DNA of 64,000 bases from Bradyrhizobium manausense (GTDB lineage: Bacteria > Pseudomonadota > Alphaproteobacteria > Rhizobiales > Xanthobacteraceae), in contig NZ_JAFCLG010000001.1 in NCBI RefSeq assembly GCF_018129685.1, forward strand, positions 1,488,001 to 1,552,000. Reading direction: 5' to 3'. The notes under the pieces are model-generated. The model was given only the letters and a program-made list of their open reading frames with translations. It was not told the DNA's origin and made no database searches. Positions 51,263 through 60,823 of this stretch are shown here, one piece after another (position 1 is the stretch's first letter; every line of letters starts with the position of its first letter). Made by a program: the position numbers and the translations under genes.

Positions 51263-52669
51263 CTACTTCACCTCCGCCAGCGCGGCGAGGATGCGGGCCC
51301 AGGAGCGGATGCCTTTCTGGAAGCTGCGCAGGTCGTACTTCTCGTTCGGCGAGTGGATGTTGTCGTCGTCGAGACCAAAGCCGACCAGCAGCGAGTCGAG
51401 CCCAAGCGTGCGCTTGAAATCGGCGACGATCGGGATCGAGGCGCCGGAGCCCATCAGCACCGTCTCCTTGCCCCATTCCTCCGCCAGCGCCTTGCTGGCA
51501 GCGGCCAGCGGCTTCATGTTCCAGTCGAGCGCAACGGCGGGCGCGGCGGAATGGTCGCCGAACTCCACCTTGCAGTCGCCGGGAAGCCGCGCCGTCACAT
51601 AGTCACGAAAAGCCTTGCGGATCTTCTGCGGATCCTGGCCCTCGACCAGGCGGAACGAGACCTTGGCGGAGGCATGCGACGGAATCACCGTCTTGGAGCC
51701 TTCGCCGATATAGCCGCCCCAGATGCCGTTGACGTCGCAGGTCGGACGCGACGAGGCCTGCTCGATCAGCAAGCGTCCCTTTTCGCCGGCCGGGATCGAC
51801 AGCCCGATCGGCTTCAAGAACATCTCCGGCGTGAGATTGAGCTTCTTCCACTGCTCAAGAATGTCCGGCGGGAGATCCTTCACGCCATCGTAGAAGCCGG
51901 GGATGGTGATGCGGTTGTCGTCGTCGAACAGGCTGCCGAGAATCTTGGTCAGCACCCGGATCGGGTTCATCGCGCTGCCGCCGAACACGCCCGAATGCAG
52001 GTCGCGATTGGCCGCTGTGATCTTCAGCTCTTCATAGAGCAGGCCCCGCAGCGATGTCGTGATCGCCGGGGTGTTGCGGTCCCACATGCCGGTATCGCAG
52101 ACCAGCACGTAGTCCGCCCTAAACTCGTCCTTGTTGGCTTCGATGAAGGGCACGAAATTCTTCGAGCCGACTTCCTCCTCGCCTTCGATCAGGAAAGTGA
52201 CGTCGATCGGCAATGAACCCGTCACCGTTTTCCAGGCACGGCAGGCTTCGACGAAGGTCATCACCTGACCCTTGTCATCCTCGGCACCGCGCGCGACGAT
52301 GATCTTGCGGCCGTCGGCATGGTCGGTGATGACGGGCTCGAACGGCGGACGGTGCCAGAGGTCGAGCGGGTCGACCGGCTGCACGTCGTAATGGCCGTAG
52401 AAAATGACATGGGGCCGTCCGCTCGCCTTGTCGTCCGCCTTGGTCTTGCCGACGATCGCGGGATGACCGGCGGTCGGTCTCACCTCGGTGGCAACGCCCA
52501 GACTCGCGATGTCCTTGGCCAGATGCTCGGCCGCGGCCCTGCAGTCCGCGGCAAAGGCCGGATCGGCCGAAATCGACTTGATCCGCAGCAGCGAGAACAG
52601 GCGCTCAAGGCTGTTGTCGAAGTCCTTGTCGATGTGGTCGAGCACGGATTGAAGCTGCGCATTGGCCAT
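51263..52669 (-). CDS. M20-family dipeptidase/carboxypeptidase
   Basis: 468 residues from the ATG at 52669 (a TTG five codons earlier is in frame). Metal-site motifs of the di-zinc M20 peptidases are present: FYGHYDVQPV (first His and catalytic Asp), RGAEDDKGQ (bridging Asp), EGEEEVGS (catalytic Glu and metal Glu), and a C-terminal His in DDDNIHSPNEKYD. It should hydrolyse dipeptides or N-acyl amino acids in the cytoplasm. It is followed downstream only by the intergenic repeat. Its upstream neighbour, a GT87 protein, is 27 bp away on the same strand, so the two may be co-transcribed. Confidence 0.93.
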   Translation of the reverse strand: MANAQLQSVLDHIDKDFDNSLERLFSLLRIKSISADPAFAADCRAAAEHLAKDIASLGVATEVRPTAGHPAIVGKTKADDKASGRPHVIFYGHYDVQPVDPLDLWHRPPFEPVITDHADGRKIIVARGAEDDKGQVMTFVEACRAWKTVTGSLPIDVTFLIEGEEEVGSKNFVPFIEANKDEFRADYVLVCDTGMWDRNTPAITTSLRGLLYEELKITAANRDLHSGVFGGSAMNPIRVLTKILGSLFDDDNRITIPGFYDGVKDLPPDILEQWKKLNLTPEMFLKPIGLSIPAGEKGRLLIEQASSRPTCDVNGIWGGYIGEGSKTVIPSHASAKVSFRLVEGQDPQKIRKAFRDYVTARLPGDCKVEFGDHSAAPAVALDWNMKPLAAASKALAEEWGKETVLMGSGASIPIVADFKRTLGLDSLLVGFGLDDDNIHSPNEKYDLRSFQKGIRSWARILAALAEVK

Positions 52670-52696
52670 GGTCGCATTTCCCAATTGTCTGGAGTC

Positions 52697-54022
52697 TCAC
52701 GCGGGCTGTGATTTTAGCCCCGCTGCGGCCTGCGAGCCAGCCGCATCCGGCGGATGCCGAATGTGCCAGGCCAGTGTAACGGCAAGGACCGCCGTCGCGG
52801 CGAGGTTGTTGCCCCAGGCCTGGAAGGCGTTGGGAAACGGCGGCAGCGACAGCAGCATGAGAATGCCGGCAGCGCCAAGCGCAAGCCAGGTTCCCAGCCG
52901 AACCCGCGGCCGCGGGTCGAAGGCGCCCCGATGCATCAATACGGTGAACGGCAGGAACAGCCACATGAAGTAGTATTGTCGCGCCAGCGGCGAGGCCACC
53001 GTCATCAGGCAGAACAGGATGCCGAGCTCTTCGGCGTCCGATCGCGCCGTTCGCTCTGCTTGCCGTGGCATCACCGCGACGAAGCCGAGCCCGAGCAACA
53101 CGGATATCGCCAGCACGATCCAGTTCGCCGTCCTGTAATCGACATCGATGATGTTCATCGTGCGCGGCGGTTTCTCCGGATCCTCCTGGTTATAGTTGAT
53201 CGGCCTGACCAGACGATGCGTCACGGCGATGATGGACTGGTTGACCCATGACCAGTTCTGCTCGTCGCGCTGGCCAAAGCCCTTTTCCGAGCTCGATCCG
53301 ACCATGCCCTGATACCAGGTGGCGAGCTCGGCGGCGTTGCGTTCGAAGCCGCGGATGGGTGCCGGCACGACGTAGAGCAGGATGCCGATGAAAGCGAGCA
53401 TGCTGACGGCCGCCGCCCACTGCTTCCGCCAGACCAGATAGGGCAGCACCGCGACCGGAAACACCTTGATGGCGGTGGCAAGCGCGAACATGAAGCCTGC
53501 GAACCAGGCCTGCCGATGCCGAAGGCACCAGAACCCATACAGCATCATCGCCAGCAGCAGCAGGTTGGGCTGGCCCAGATCGAACATGTCGAACACGAAG
53601 GTCACGGTCGCGAACGCAGGCAGTGCTTCGAGCCAGGGGCCGGGCTTGCGATCCGAGCCGGTCATGGCATTGGAGAGAATGCCTGTGTACCACCACGCGA
53701 TCCCGTTCAGGACCGACAGCACGACATAGAGCGGGATCTTGCCGAACCAGCTCGGGATTGCCAGCAGGATCGCCGGCAGCGGCGGGTAGATATAGGCAAA
53801 CGTCTCGGTGACTTTTGGATAGAGCGGCGCACCGTCCAGCACCTGCTGCCCGGCCCAGTACCACAGCGAATAATCCTTGGTCTTGCCGCGGCCAAAGATC
53901 TCGGGACCCAGGACATCGGTGGTCAGGATCAGACAGCAGAACAAGAAGAGCAGGTCGAGCGGCGCGCGCAGCGAGAGAGATCGAAGCGTGCCGGGTTTGT
54001 TGGGCGAACGGGCTGGGGTCAC
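52697..54022 (-). CDS. GT87-type (DUF2029) membrane glycosyltransferase
   Basis: 441 residues from a GTG with AAGG upstream. It has about ten TM helices. The first periplasmic loop has KDYSLWYWAGQQVLDGAPLYP, the region with the catalytic Asp of polyprenyl-phosphate-mannose-dependent transferases (GT87), and YIYPPLPAILL follows. It would add a sugar on the periplasmic side from a lipid carrier. No other glycan genes are near, so its product is unknown. With the GT39 protein at 48.4 kb it makes two lipid-linked-sugar enzymes in this region. Confidence 0.84.
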   Translation of the reverse strand: MTPARSPNKPGTLRSLSLRAPLDLLFLFCCLILTTDVLGPEIFGRGKTKDYSLWYWAGQQVLDGAPLYPKVTETFAYIYPPLPAILLAIPSWFGKIPLYVVLSVLNGIAWWYTGILSNAMTGSDRKPGPWLEALPAFATVTFVFDMFDLGQPNLLLLAMMLYGFWCLRHRQAWFAGFMFALATAIKVFPVAVLPYLVWRKQWAAAVSMLAFIGILLYVVPAPIRGFERNAAELATWYQGMVGSSSEKGFGQRDEQNWSWVNQSIIAVTHRLVRPINYNQEDPEKPPRTMNIIDVDYRTANWIVLAISVLLGLGFVAVMPRQAERTARSDAEELGILFCLMTVASPLARQYYFMWLFLPFTVLMHRGAFDPRPRVRLGTWLALGAAGILMLLSLPPFPNAFQAWGNNLAATAVLAVTLAWHIRHPPDAAGSQAAAGLKSQPA

Positions 54023-54159
54023 AATGCCTTCAATCTGCGGCCGGGCGTGGGTCGATATATGTCTACCCAGACACAGGCCGCAAGTCTGCCCCTCCCTCCC
54101 ACAGGCGCCGGGTGAGCTGCGGCGGCGCAGAAAGCCGCTTCAAGAACGTCCTTGCCTGC

Positions 54160-55782
54160 CTACCTTCGGAGCAATCCGCCGAGCGCGCCACGGACCAGCG
54201 CCCGGCCGACCGAGCTGCCAAGCTGGCCGCCGACCGACTTGCCGAGATCAGCCACGACGCCGCCGACCACCTTGTCGGTGACCGTGCGCGTCACGTCGCG
54301 CGCAATGCGCTGCCCCGTCGTCAGCCGGTTGCGCCCGGTATTGGTACCGAAGATGGTGCCGACCATCGCGCCGATCTGGCCGAGAACTCCGCCGCCGCTG
54401 CCGCCGGCCTGACCGTCGGCCGTCGCAGCGGTGCCCGCGAGCCGCTTCTGGATGATCTCATAGGCCGACTCGGCATCGATAGCGGTGTCGTATTTGCCCT
54501 TGACCGGGCTCGCATCCATGATCGCCTTGCGCTCCTCCGGCGTGATGGGTCCGATGCGGGCCGAAGGCGGGCGGATCAGGACCCGCTCGACCATCGCCGG
54601 CGTGCCGTTGCCTTCGAGGAACGACACCAGCGCTTCGCCCTTGCCGAGCTCCATGATCACTTTGGCCGTGTCGAGCTTGGGGTTGGGCCGGAAGGTCTGG
54701 GCGGCGGCGGCGACCGCCTTCTGGTCGCGCGGGGTGAAGGCACGCAACGCATGCTGCACCCGGTTGCCCATCTGCCCGAGCACGCGATCAGGCACGTCGA
54801 TCGGGTTTTGGGTGACGAAATAGACGCCGACGCCCTTGGAGCGGATCAGGCGAACAACCTGCTCGATCTTGTCCATCAGCGCCTTCGGCGCATCGTTGAA
54901 CAGCAGATGCGCCTCGTCGAAGAAGAACACCAGCTTGGGCTTGGGCAGGTCGCCGGCCTCGGGCAATTCCTCGAACAGCTCTGACAGCATCCACAGCAGG
55001 AATGTCGCGTAAAGCCGCGGGCTCTGCATCAGCTTGTCGGCGACGAGGATGTTGACCATGCCGCGGCCGTCGCGGTCGGTCTTCATGAAATCCTTCAGGG
55101 TCAGCGCCGGCTCGCCGAAGAATTTGGCGCCACCCTGGTTCTCCAGCACGAGCAGCTGACGCTGGATGGTGCCGACGGTCGCCCTGGTGACGTTGCCAAA
55201 GCCCTGGGCGGCTTTGCGGATCGGCGCGAGCGGATCTTCCTCCGCATCAGGCCCTTTCTTGCCGCTATCGGGCACGATCGCGTCGAGCAGCGCCCGCAGA
55301 TCCTTCATGTCGATCAAGGCAAGGCCGTTGTCGTCGGCAACGCGGAAAGCGACGTTGAGCACACCTTCCTGCACATCGTTGAGATCGAGCATGCGGGCCA
55401 GAAGCAGCGGACCCATCTCGGTGATGGTGGCGCGCACCGGATGGCCTTGCTCGCCGAACACATCCCAGAACACCGTCGAGAACTGATCGGGCTGGAAATT
55501 CAGCCCCATCTCGCTGGCGCGCTTGACGATGAAATCTTTTGCCTCCCCGACCTCGGAGATGCCGGAGAGATCGCCCTTGATGTCGGCGGCGAACACCGGA
55601 ACACCCGCCCGCGCAAATCCCTCCGCCATCACTTGCAGCGTGACCGTCTTGCCCGTTCCGGTCGCGCCGGTCACGAGGCCGTGGCGATTGGCAAGCGCCA
55701 ATGTCAGCCAGGCCAGCTCGTCTCCCTTGCCGACGAAGATCTTGTCGTCGGTATCGCCGAGCTTATTGTCCTGCGCCGCCAT
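54160..55782 (-). CDS. HerA-like ATPase (DUF853/YjgR type)
   Basis: 540 residues starting at the ATG after a GTG codon. Walker [13 protein letters not shown] (near 40), Walker [15 protein letters not shown], and a later FVTQNP sensor segment define the FtsK/HerA ATPase core; [21 protein letters not shown] is typical of the YjgR subgroup. The C-terminal 110 residues are low-complexity and Gly-rich ([12 protein letters not shown]). HerA-type proteins pump or process DNA, but for YjgR relatives the role is not established. There is no nurA nuclease gene next to it. The 348 bp upstream are gene-free. Confidence 0.9.
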   Translation of the reverse strand: MAAQDNKLGDTDDKIFVGKGDELAWLTLALANRHGLVTGATGTGKTVTLQVMAEGFARAGVPVFAADIKGDLSGISEVGEAKDFIVKRASEMGLNFQPDQFSTVFWDVFGEQGHPVRATITEMGPLLLARMLDLNDVQEGVLNVAFRVADDNGLALIDMKDLRALLDAIVPDSGKKGPDAEEDPLAPIRKAAQGFGNVTRATVGTIQRQLLVLENQGGAKFFGEPALTLKDFMKTDRDGRGMVNILVADKLMQSPRLYATFLLWMLSELFEELPEAGDLPKPKLVFFFDEAHLLFNDAPKALMDKIEQVVRLIRSKGVGVYFVTQNPIDVPDRVLGQMGNRVQHALRAFTPRDQKAVAAAAQTFRPNPKLDTAKVIMELGKGEALVSFLEGNGTPAMVERVLIRPPSARIGPITPEERKAIMDASPVKGKYDTAIDAESAYEIIQKRLAGTAATADGQAGGSGGGVLGQIGAMVGTIFGTNTGRNRLTTGQRIARDVTRTVTDKVVGGVVADLGKSVGGQLGSSVGRALVRGALGGLLRR

Positions 55783-56130
55783 CACTCTCTCTATCTCTGT
55801 TGGTTTCGCGTATTGAAACTCAGGCCCAACCAGTTCCGTAGTTTAACGCATGTCGCAAGCCGATTGAAACCGTTCAAGACGGCATCGATTTGCGACATTG
55901 TCGGAGATAACGCGCACGGCATGCGCCAAAAGTCGGAAGCGCGCATTCGCAGCGCGGCAATTTTTCATGAATTTCTTCTCTGCTCTTGCATCGCTGCAAC
56001 ACTCTTCGCGTCTTAGAGAATGAATCGGATCGTCGCGTGCGTTCATCGCTTGTATTTCACATCACACCGGCTCAAGATCACTTTTTGAAACAATACTCCG
56101 GCATGTGAACCGGCTGAGGGGCGGGCCAAT
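55783..56130. other. Intergenic region between the HerA-like and DUF2267-like genes
   Basis: About 348 bp. Composition is less GC-rich than its surroundings. There is no convincing gene; I see no clear terminator or repeat. The two flanking genes are transcribed outward, so it must contain both promoters. Confidence 0.4.
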
Positions 56131-56496
56131 ATGGACGAGCTGATCGGGCGGCTGGCGACAAACGCCAGCATGGATAGTGCTGTCGCTGAAAAGACCGTCG
56201 GCATTATTTTGGGCTTCCTTCGCAGCGAAGGTCCGTCCGACAGCGTGCAGGCCCTGATCGACCACATCCCCGGTGCAGAAGGCGCGATCGAAGCATCAAG
56301 GAACGGCGGCGGACTGTCGCGGCTGATGGGCGGCGGGCTGATGGCCGTCGGCACGCGCCTGATGGGTCTCGGCCTTGGCGTGTCCGACATCCAGAACGTG
56401 GCACGTGAACTATTCCGCTACGGCCGAGACAAAATCGGAGCGGATCAGATGGGCAAGATCATCGCAGGGACGCCGGGCCTTAGCCAGTTCGCCTGA
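56131..56496 (+). CDS. DUF2267-like small helical protein
   Basis: 121 residues. MDELIGRLATNASMDSAVAEKTVGIILGFLRSEGPSDSVQ at the start forms helices like those of DUF2267/DUF2780 proteins. The middle is a Gly-rich segment (GGGLSRLMGGGLMAVGTRLMGLGLG), and the end DIQNVARELFRYGRDKIGADQMGKII is helical again. It could associate with membranes. Function unknown. It is followed 26 bp later by a DUF4332 gene in the same direction. Confidence 0.7.
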   Translation: MDELIGRLATNASMDSAVAEKTVGIILGFLRSEGPSDSVQALIDHIPGAEGAIEASRNGGGLSRLMGGGLMAVGTRLMGLGLGVSDIQNVARELFRYGRDKIGADQMGKIIAGTPGLSQFA

Positions 56497-56522
56497 AGCT
56501 GCCGTATTTCACATCGAGTATC

Positions 56523-56930
56523 ATGACATATCCGATCTCCGAGATTGAGGGCCTGCCAGCCTTTGCCGCCAACAAGCTGAAGGCGCAAGGTATCCGCACC
56601 ACCGACGCATTGCTGGAAGCCGCGAGCACCGCCAAGGGGCGCAAGGCGCTCTCGGCCAAGACGGGCATCAGCGAGCAGCAGCTCCTGGAATGGGCCAACG
56701 TCTCCGACTACATGCGTATTCCCGGCATGGGCCGGGCCAAAGTGGGCCTGGTCCGCGCCGCTGGCGTGACCACCGTGCGCGAGCTCGCCTATCGGAACCC
56801 AGCAAGGCTGGCGCAAAGCATGCGCGAGGTCAACGACCGGAAGAAGCTCGTCCGTATCCTGCCATCCGAAAAGTCGGTCGGCGACATCATCGCCAAGGCG
56901 AGGAAGCTGCCGCCGAAGATTACGTATTAG
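56523..56930 (+). CDS. DUF4332 helix-hairpin-helix protein
   Basis: 135 residues. Two helix-hairpin-helix-like motifs are visible: ISEIEGLPAFAANKLKAQGIRTTDALLEAA and YMRIPGMGRAKVGLVRAAGVTTVRELA, as in DUF4332 proteins related to RuvA/UvrC hairpins. Such repeats usually bind DNA backbone, but DUF4332 proteins are untested as far as I know. Basic C-terminus. Co-directional with the DUF2267-like gene. Confidence 0.85.
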   Translation: MTYPISEIEGLPAFAANKLKAQGIRTTDALLEAASTAKGRKALSAKTGISEQQLLEWANVSDYMRIPGMGRAKVGLVRAAGVTTVRELAYRNPARLAQSMREVNDRKKLVRILPSEKSVGDIIAKARKLPPKITY

Positions 56931-56944
56931 GGCAAGCCGCCTCT

Positions 56945-57088
56945 CCGTCATCCTGAGGTGCGAGTGGCGCGATGCAAAGCATCGCGCCGGGAGCCTCGAA
57001 GGATGCACGGCCACGCTGCCGCCACGCGGAGAGAGCCGGGCGTCGCCCTTCGAGGCTCGCCGAAGAGGCGAGCACCTCAGGGTGACGG
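56945..57088. repeat. Long inverted-repeat element before folP
   Basis: CCGTCATCCTGAGGTGCGAG at the left matches the inverse of GCGAGCACCTCAGGGTGACGG at the right; inside, AGCCTCGAAGGATG and CCTTCGAGGCT pair as well. A typical dispersed element of Bradyrhizobium intergenic DNA, about 144 bp. Confidence 0.85.
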
Positions 57089-57157
57089 TCAAACAGTGGC
57101 GTAGGCTGCTGCCCAATCCCGTCTTGACTCCCCCTCCGCTACCGCTAAACGGGCCGC

Positions 57158-58009
57158 ATGAACGCCTCGCCCTCCCCATCCGTCCCGCCCGCCGGGCCTG
57201 ACGTGCTGCGGACGCTGCTGGAACGGCCTCTTCCGGCGGTGATGGGCGTGCTCAACGTGACGCCGGATTCCTTTTCCGACGGCGGAGACTTCATTGCTCC
57301 GCACCGGGCGCTCGAAAGGGCGCGGACGATGATCGACGCCGGCGCCGACATCATCGATATCGGCGCCGAATCCACCCGCCCTTACAGGGGCGCCCAGCCG
57401 GTCACGGCCGCGGACGAACTGGCCCGGCTGAAACCGGTGCTATCGGACATCGTCGCGCTTGGCGTGCCTGTTTCGATCGACAGCATGAAGGCGGACGTCG
57501 TGGCATTCGCACTTGATCTGGGTGTGGCCATCGCCAATGACGTCTGGGGGTTGCAGCGCGACGCCGGCATGGCGCCGCTGATCGCCGCACGAGGCGCTCC
57601 CGTCATCGTCATGCACAACCGCGAGAGCGTCGATTCCGCCATCGACATCGTCGCCGACATGAAGGCATTTTTCCTGCGCTCGCTCGATATCGCGGCGAAA
57701 GCCGGAATCGCACGCGACAAGATCGTCCTGGATCCCGGCATCGGCTTCGGCAAGACCGCCGAGCAGAGCATGATCGCGCTGGCGCGCCTGGGCGAGCTCG
57801 ACACGTTCGGCCTGCCGGTGCTGGTCGGCGCCTCCCGCAAGCGTTTCATCGCCTCGGTGTCGCCGTCGGAGCCATCGGGGCGGCTCGGCGGCTCGATCGC
57901 CGCGCATCTGATCGCCGCGCAGAAGGGCGCCAGGATCATCCGGACCCATGACGTCGCCGAGACCGTGCAGGCGCTGCGGGTCGCCAACGCAATCGAGAGC
58001 AAGCAATGA
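57158..58009 (+). CDS. folP: Dihydropteroate synthase
   Basis: 283 residues. VMGVLNVTPDSFSDGG is the DHPS signature for pterin pyrophosphate binding; DIGAESTRP and the later LVGASRKRFI are also conserved. Joins 6-hydroxymethyl-dihydropterin pyrophosphate with p-aminobenzoate in folate synthesis; target of sulfonamides. The N-terminal 15 residues are extra and variable. First gene of folP-folB-folK, coupled to folB by a four-base overlap. Confidence 0.96.
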   Translation: MNASPSPSVPPAGPDVLRTLLERPLPAVMGVLNVTPDSFSDGGDFIAPHRALERARTMIDAGADIIDIGAESTRPYRGAQPVTAADELARLKPVLSDIVALGVPVSIDSMKADVVAFALDLGVAIANDVWGLQRDAGMAPLIAARGAPVIVMHNRESVDSAIDIVADMKAFFLRSLDIAAKAGIARDKIVLDPGIGFGKTAEQSMIALARLGELDTFGLPVLVGASRKRFIASVSPSEPSGRLGGSIAAHLIAAQKGARIIRTHDVAETVQALRVANAIESKQ

Positions 58010-58374
58010 CCGACACGATCTTCGTCACCGGCCTGTCGATCCATGCCCGCCATGGCGTGATGGATCACGAAACCGAAGTCGGCCAGCGCTTCGTCATCGA
58101 TCTCGAACTCTACACTGATTTGTCGGAGCCTGCGCGCAGCGACCGGCTCGCCGATACGGTCTCCTATGCCGATGTCGTGGCGACCACCACGGCGGCGTTC
58201 AAAAACACCAATTACAGGCTGTTGGAGCGCGCAGCGGGCGCCGTCGCCGACGCCATCCTTGCGAACTTTCCGCGCATCCGCGCGGTGAAGATCACCGTGC
58301 ACAAGCCGCATGCGCCGATCGCCGCGATCTTCGACGACGTCGGGATCATGCTCACGCGCTCGCGGCACCCCTGA
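58006..58374 (+). CDS. folB: Dihydroneopterin aldolase
   Basis: 122 residues. FVTGLSIHARHGVMDHETEVGQRFVID is the standard DHNA N-terminus, with the substrate-binding Glu; VSYADVV and KITVHKPHAPI are also typical, the latter carrying the catalytic Lys. It converts dihydroneopterin to hydroxymethyl-dihydropterin. Starts in an ATGA overlap with folP and ends one base before folK. Confidence 0.95.
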   Translation: MTDTIFVTGLSIHARHGVMDHETEVGQRFVIDLELYTDLSEPARSDRLADTVSYADVVATTTAAFKNTNYRLLERAAGAVADAILANFPRIRAVKITVHKPHAPIAAIFDDVGIMLTRSRHP

Positions 58375-58375
58375 C

Positions 58376-58867
58376 ATGGGAAACGTACTGATCGCCCTCG
58401 GCGGCAATGTCGGCGATGTCCGCGCGACATTCAAGAAGGCGATCGCCCATGTCTGCGGCATGGCGCAAGCCGCAATGATCGCGCGCTCGTCGGACTACGC
58501 GACGCCGCCCTGGGGCGACGAGGACCAGGATCCCTTCATCAATGCCTGCGTCGAGATCGAGACCGACCTCGATCCGCACGCGCTCTTGTTCGTCATGCAG
58601 AAGGTCGAGCAGAAATTCGGCCGCATCAGGGACAAGGAGCGGCGCTGGGGCCCGCGCACGCTCGATCTCGACATGATCGCCTATGACGATGTGGCGATGA
58701 AAAAGCCCGACCTGACCCTGCCGCATCCGCGGCTGTTCGAGCGCGCCTTCGTGCTGGTGCCGCTCGCCGAAATCGCGCCGGACCGCGTGATCTCAGGCAT
58801 TCGTGTGCGTGACGCGCTCGCCAGCGTCTCAACGCAAGGCATTGAGCGGCTTCCGGATACCGGTTAA
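58376..58867 (+). CDS. folK: 2-amino-4-hydroxy-6-hydroxymethyldihydropteridine pyrophosphokinase
   Basis: 163 residues from the ATG at 58376, one base after the folB stop; the frame is open upstream through folB but that part is not HPPK. IALGGNVGD binds ATP; RRWGPRTLDLDMIAYDD is the HPPK signature with the Mg2+-binding DLD; LPHPRLFERAFVLVPLAEIAP completes it. Activates the pterin for FolP, so the three genes encode successive steps. Confidence 0.95.
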   Translation: MGNVLIALGGNVGDVRATFKKAIAHVCGMAQAAMIARSSDYATPPWGDEDQDPFINACVEIETDLDPHALLFVMQKVEQKFGRIRDKERRWGPRTLDLDMIAYDDVAMKKPDLTLPHPRLFERAFVLVPLAEIAPDRVISGIRVRDALASVSTQGIERLPDTG

Positions 58868-58948
58868 CCAAAATCGACCGTTTGCAGGGACGGCCCGCCG
58901 TGGCAAATTCGCCTGCGCATAACAAGATGTTCGGGAGCCCTTGGCCGT

Positions 58949-60823
58949 ATGACCTCCGTAACTGACGATCTGCCGCTGGCGGCCGATTTTCCCAAGGCGA
59001 CGGACGCTGACTGGCGCAAGCTGGTCGACGGCGTGCTGAAGGGCGCGCCGTTCGAGAAGCTGGTCGGCAAGACTTATGACGGATTGAAGATCGAGCCGCT
59101 CTATCCGCGCGCCAAGGGCGCGCCGCTCACGACGGGGCGAGCGGCCGCTGCACCATGGTTGATCATGCAGCGGGTCGATCACCCCGATGCGGCGACAGCG
59201 AATGCGCAGGCCCTGCAGGATCTCGAGAATGGCGCCACGGGCCTCGAGATCGAGTTCGCCGGGGGGCCTGGCGCGCGCGGCTTTGGTGTCATCGACGCCA
59301 ATCCGGCGACGCTGGAACGGCTGTTCGATGGTGTGTTCCTCGATGCCGGCGTCGCTATTGCGCTCAACCCGGTGGCCGGCCGGCAGGATGCCGGCACGCT
59401 GTTCGCCGATATGGTCGAGGCCAGGAAGCTCGATCCCGCCAAGATTGACGTGCGCTTCAACTATCAAGCCCTGAGCACATTCGCCGTGCGCGGCGGCGCG
59501 CTCGCGCAGTGGTCGGAGTACGAAACGCCGTTCGTGCGCATCGTGTCGGGCTTGGTCGGACGCGGCTTCAAAGGTCCGTTCGTACTCGCCGACGGCCGCC
59601 CCGTGCACGATTCCGGCGGTTCCGAGGCCCAGGAGCTGGCGTTCGCGCTGTCGCTTGCCGTCGCTTATCTGCGCATGCTCGAGCGCGGCGGCATCGATCT
59701 CGATGCCGCGCGCAATGCGATTTCGTTCCGGCTCTGCGCCGACGCCGATCAGTTCCTGACCATGGCCAAGTTCCGGGCGTTACGGCAGCTGTGGGCCCGC
59801 ATCGAGCAGGCGTGCGGCCTCGCACCTCGACCGGCTTTCATCGCAGCCGAGACCGCCTGGCGCATGCTGACGCAGCGCGATCCCTACGTGAACATGCTGC
59901 GTGCAACGATGGCAACGTTCGCGGCCGGACTTGCCGGTGCCAACGCGATCACCGTGCTGCCGCACACGCTGGCGCGCGGACTGCCCGATGCCTTCGCTCG
60001 GCGCGTTGCGCGCAACACCCAACTCCTGCTGCTGGAAGAGAGCAACCTTGCCAAGGTCAGCGACCCCGCGGCGGGATCCGGCGGCATCGAGACGTTGACG
60101 GCGCAGCTCTGCGAGGCGGCCTGGGCCTTGTTCCAGGAGAGCGAGAAAGCCGGCGGCGCTTTCGCCGCGCTCCAGCAGGGCCTGTTCCAGGGCAAGATCG
60201 CCGCAACGCGCAAGGCGCGCGAAGCCAACATCGCAAAGCGCCGCGACGTGCTGACCGGCGCCAGCGAGTTTCCCAATCTGCACGAGGCCGACGCCACCGT
60301 GCTGGACGTGCAGCCTGCCGCGCCGACGTCCCTGGGCGAGCCCAAATGCAAGTTCGACGCGCTTGTGCCGATGCGCCTCGCCGCGCCGTTCGAAGCGCTG
60401 CGCGACAAATCCGATGCTGTGCTGAAGACGCGCGGCAAACGCCCGGGCGTGTTCCTGGCCAATCTCGGCACGCCGGCCGATTTCACCGCGCGCGCGACCT
60501 TTGCAAAAAGCTTCTTCGAGACGGGCGGCATCCAGGCGGTCGACGGCGAAGGGTTTGGCGATCCGGCCAAGCTGGCTGATGCCTTCAGGGCGTCCGGCGC
60601 CGCACTCGCATGCCTTTGTTCCAGCGACAAGGTCTATGCGGAACAGGCCGAAGCCGCCGCGAAGGCCCTGCAAACGGCCGGCGCGCGACATATCTATCTG
60701 GCAGGTCGCCCGGCTGAAGCCGAGGCGGCACTGCGGGCCGCCGGTGTCACAGGATTCGTCTTCGCCGGGTGTGACGCGCTCGCCACGCTGCAAGATGCTT
60801 ATATGCGATTGGACCAGGCATGA
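58949..60823 (+). CDS. mutA: Methylmalonyl-CoA mutase small subunit
   Basis: 624 residues. The TIM-barrel part follows MutA: WLIMQRVDHPDAATANAQAL, RFNYQALSTFAVRGG, AAETAWRMLTQRDPYVNMLRATMATFAAGLAGANAITVLPHT. The C-terminal Rossmann-like part (LANLGTPADFTARATFAKSFFETGG) lacks the DXHXXG cobalamin motif, as normal for the non-catalytic subunit. It pairs with the large subunit at 61486. It is 81 bp after folK, and overlaps the GFA gene by four bases. Confidence 0.94.
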   Translation: MTSVTDDLPLAADFPKATDADWRKLVDGVLKGAPFEKLVGKTYDGLKIEPLYPRAKGAPLTTGRAAAAPWLIMQRVDHPDAATANAQALQDLENGATGLEIEFAGGPGARGFGVIDANPATLERLFDGVFLDAGVAIALNPVAGRQDAGTLFADMVEARKLDPAKIDVRFNYQALSTFAVRGGALAQWSEYETPFVRIVSGLVGRGFKGPFVLADGRPVHDSGGSEAQELAFALSLAVAYLRMLERGGIDLDAARNAISFRLCADADQFLTMAKFRALRQLWARIEQACGLAPRPAFIAAETAWRMLTQRDPYVNMLRATMATFAAGLAGANAITVLPHTLARGLPDAFARRVARNTQLLLLEESNLAKVSDPAAGSGGIETLTAQLCEAAWALFQESEKAGGAFAALQQGLFQGKIAATRKAREANIAKRRDVLTGASEFPNLHEADATVLDVQPAAPTSLGEPKCKFDALVPMRLAAPFEALRDKSDAVLKTRGKRPGVFLANLGTPADFTARATFAKSFFETGGIQAVDGEGFGDPAKLADAFRASGAALACLCSSDKVYAEQAEAAAKALQTAGARHIYLAGRPAEAEAALRAAGVTGFVFAGCDALATLQDAYMRLDQA

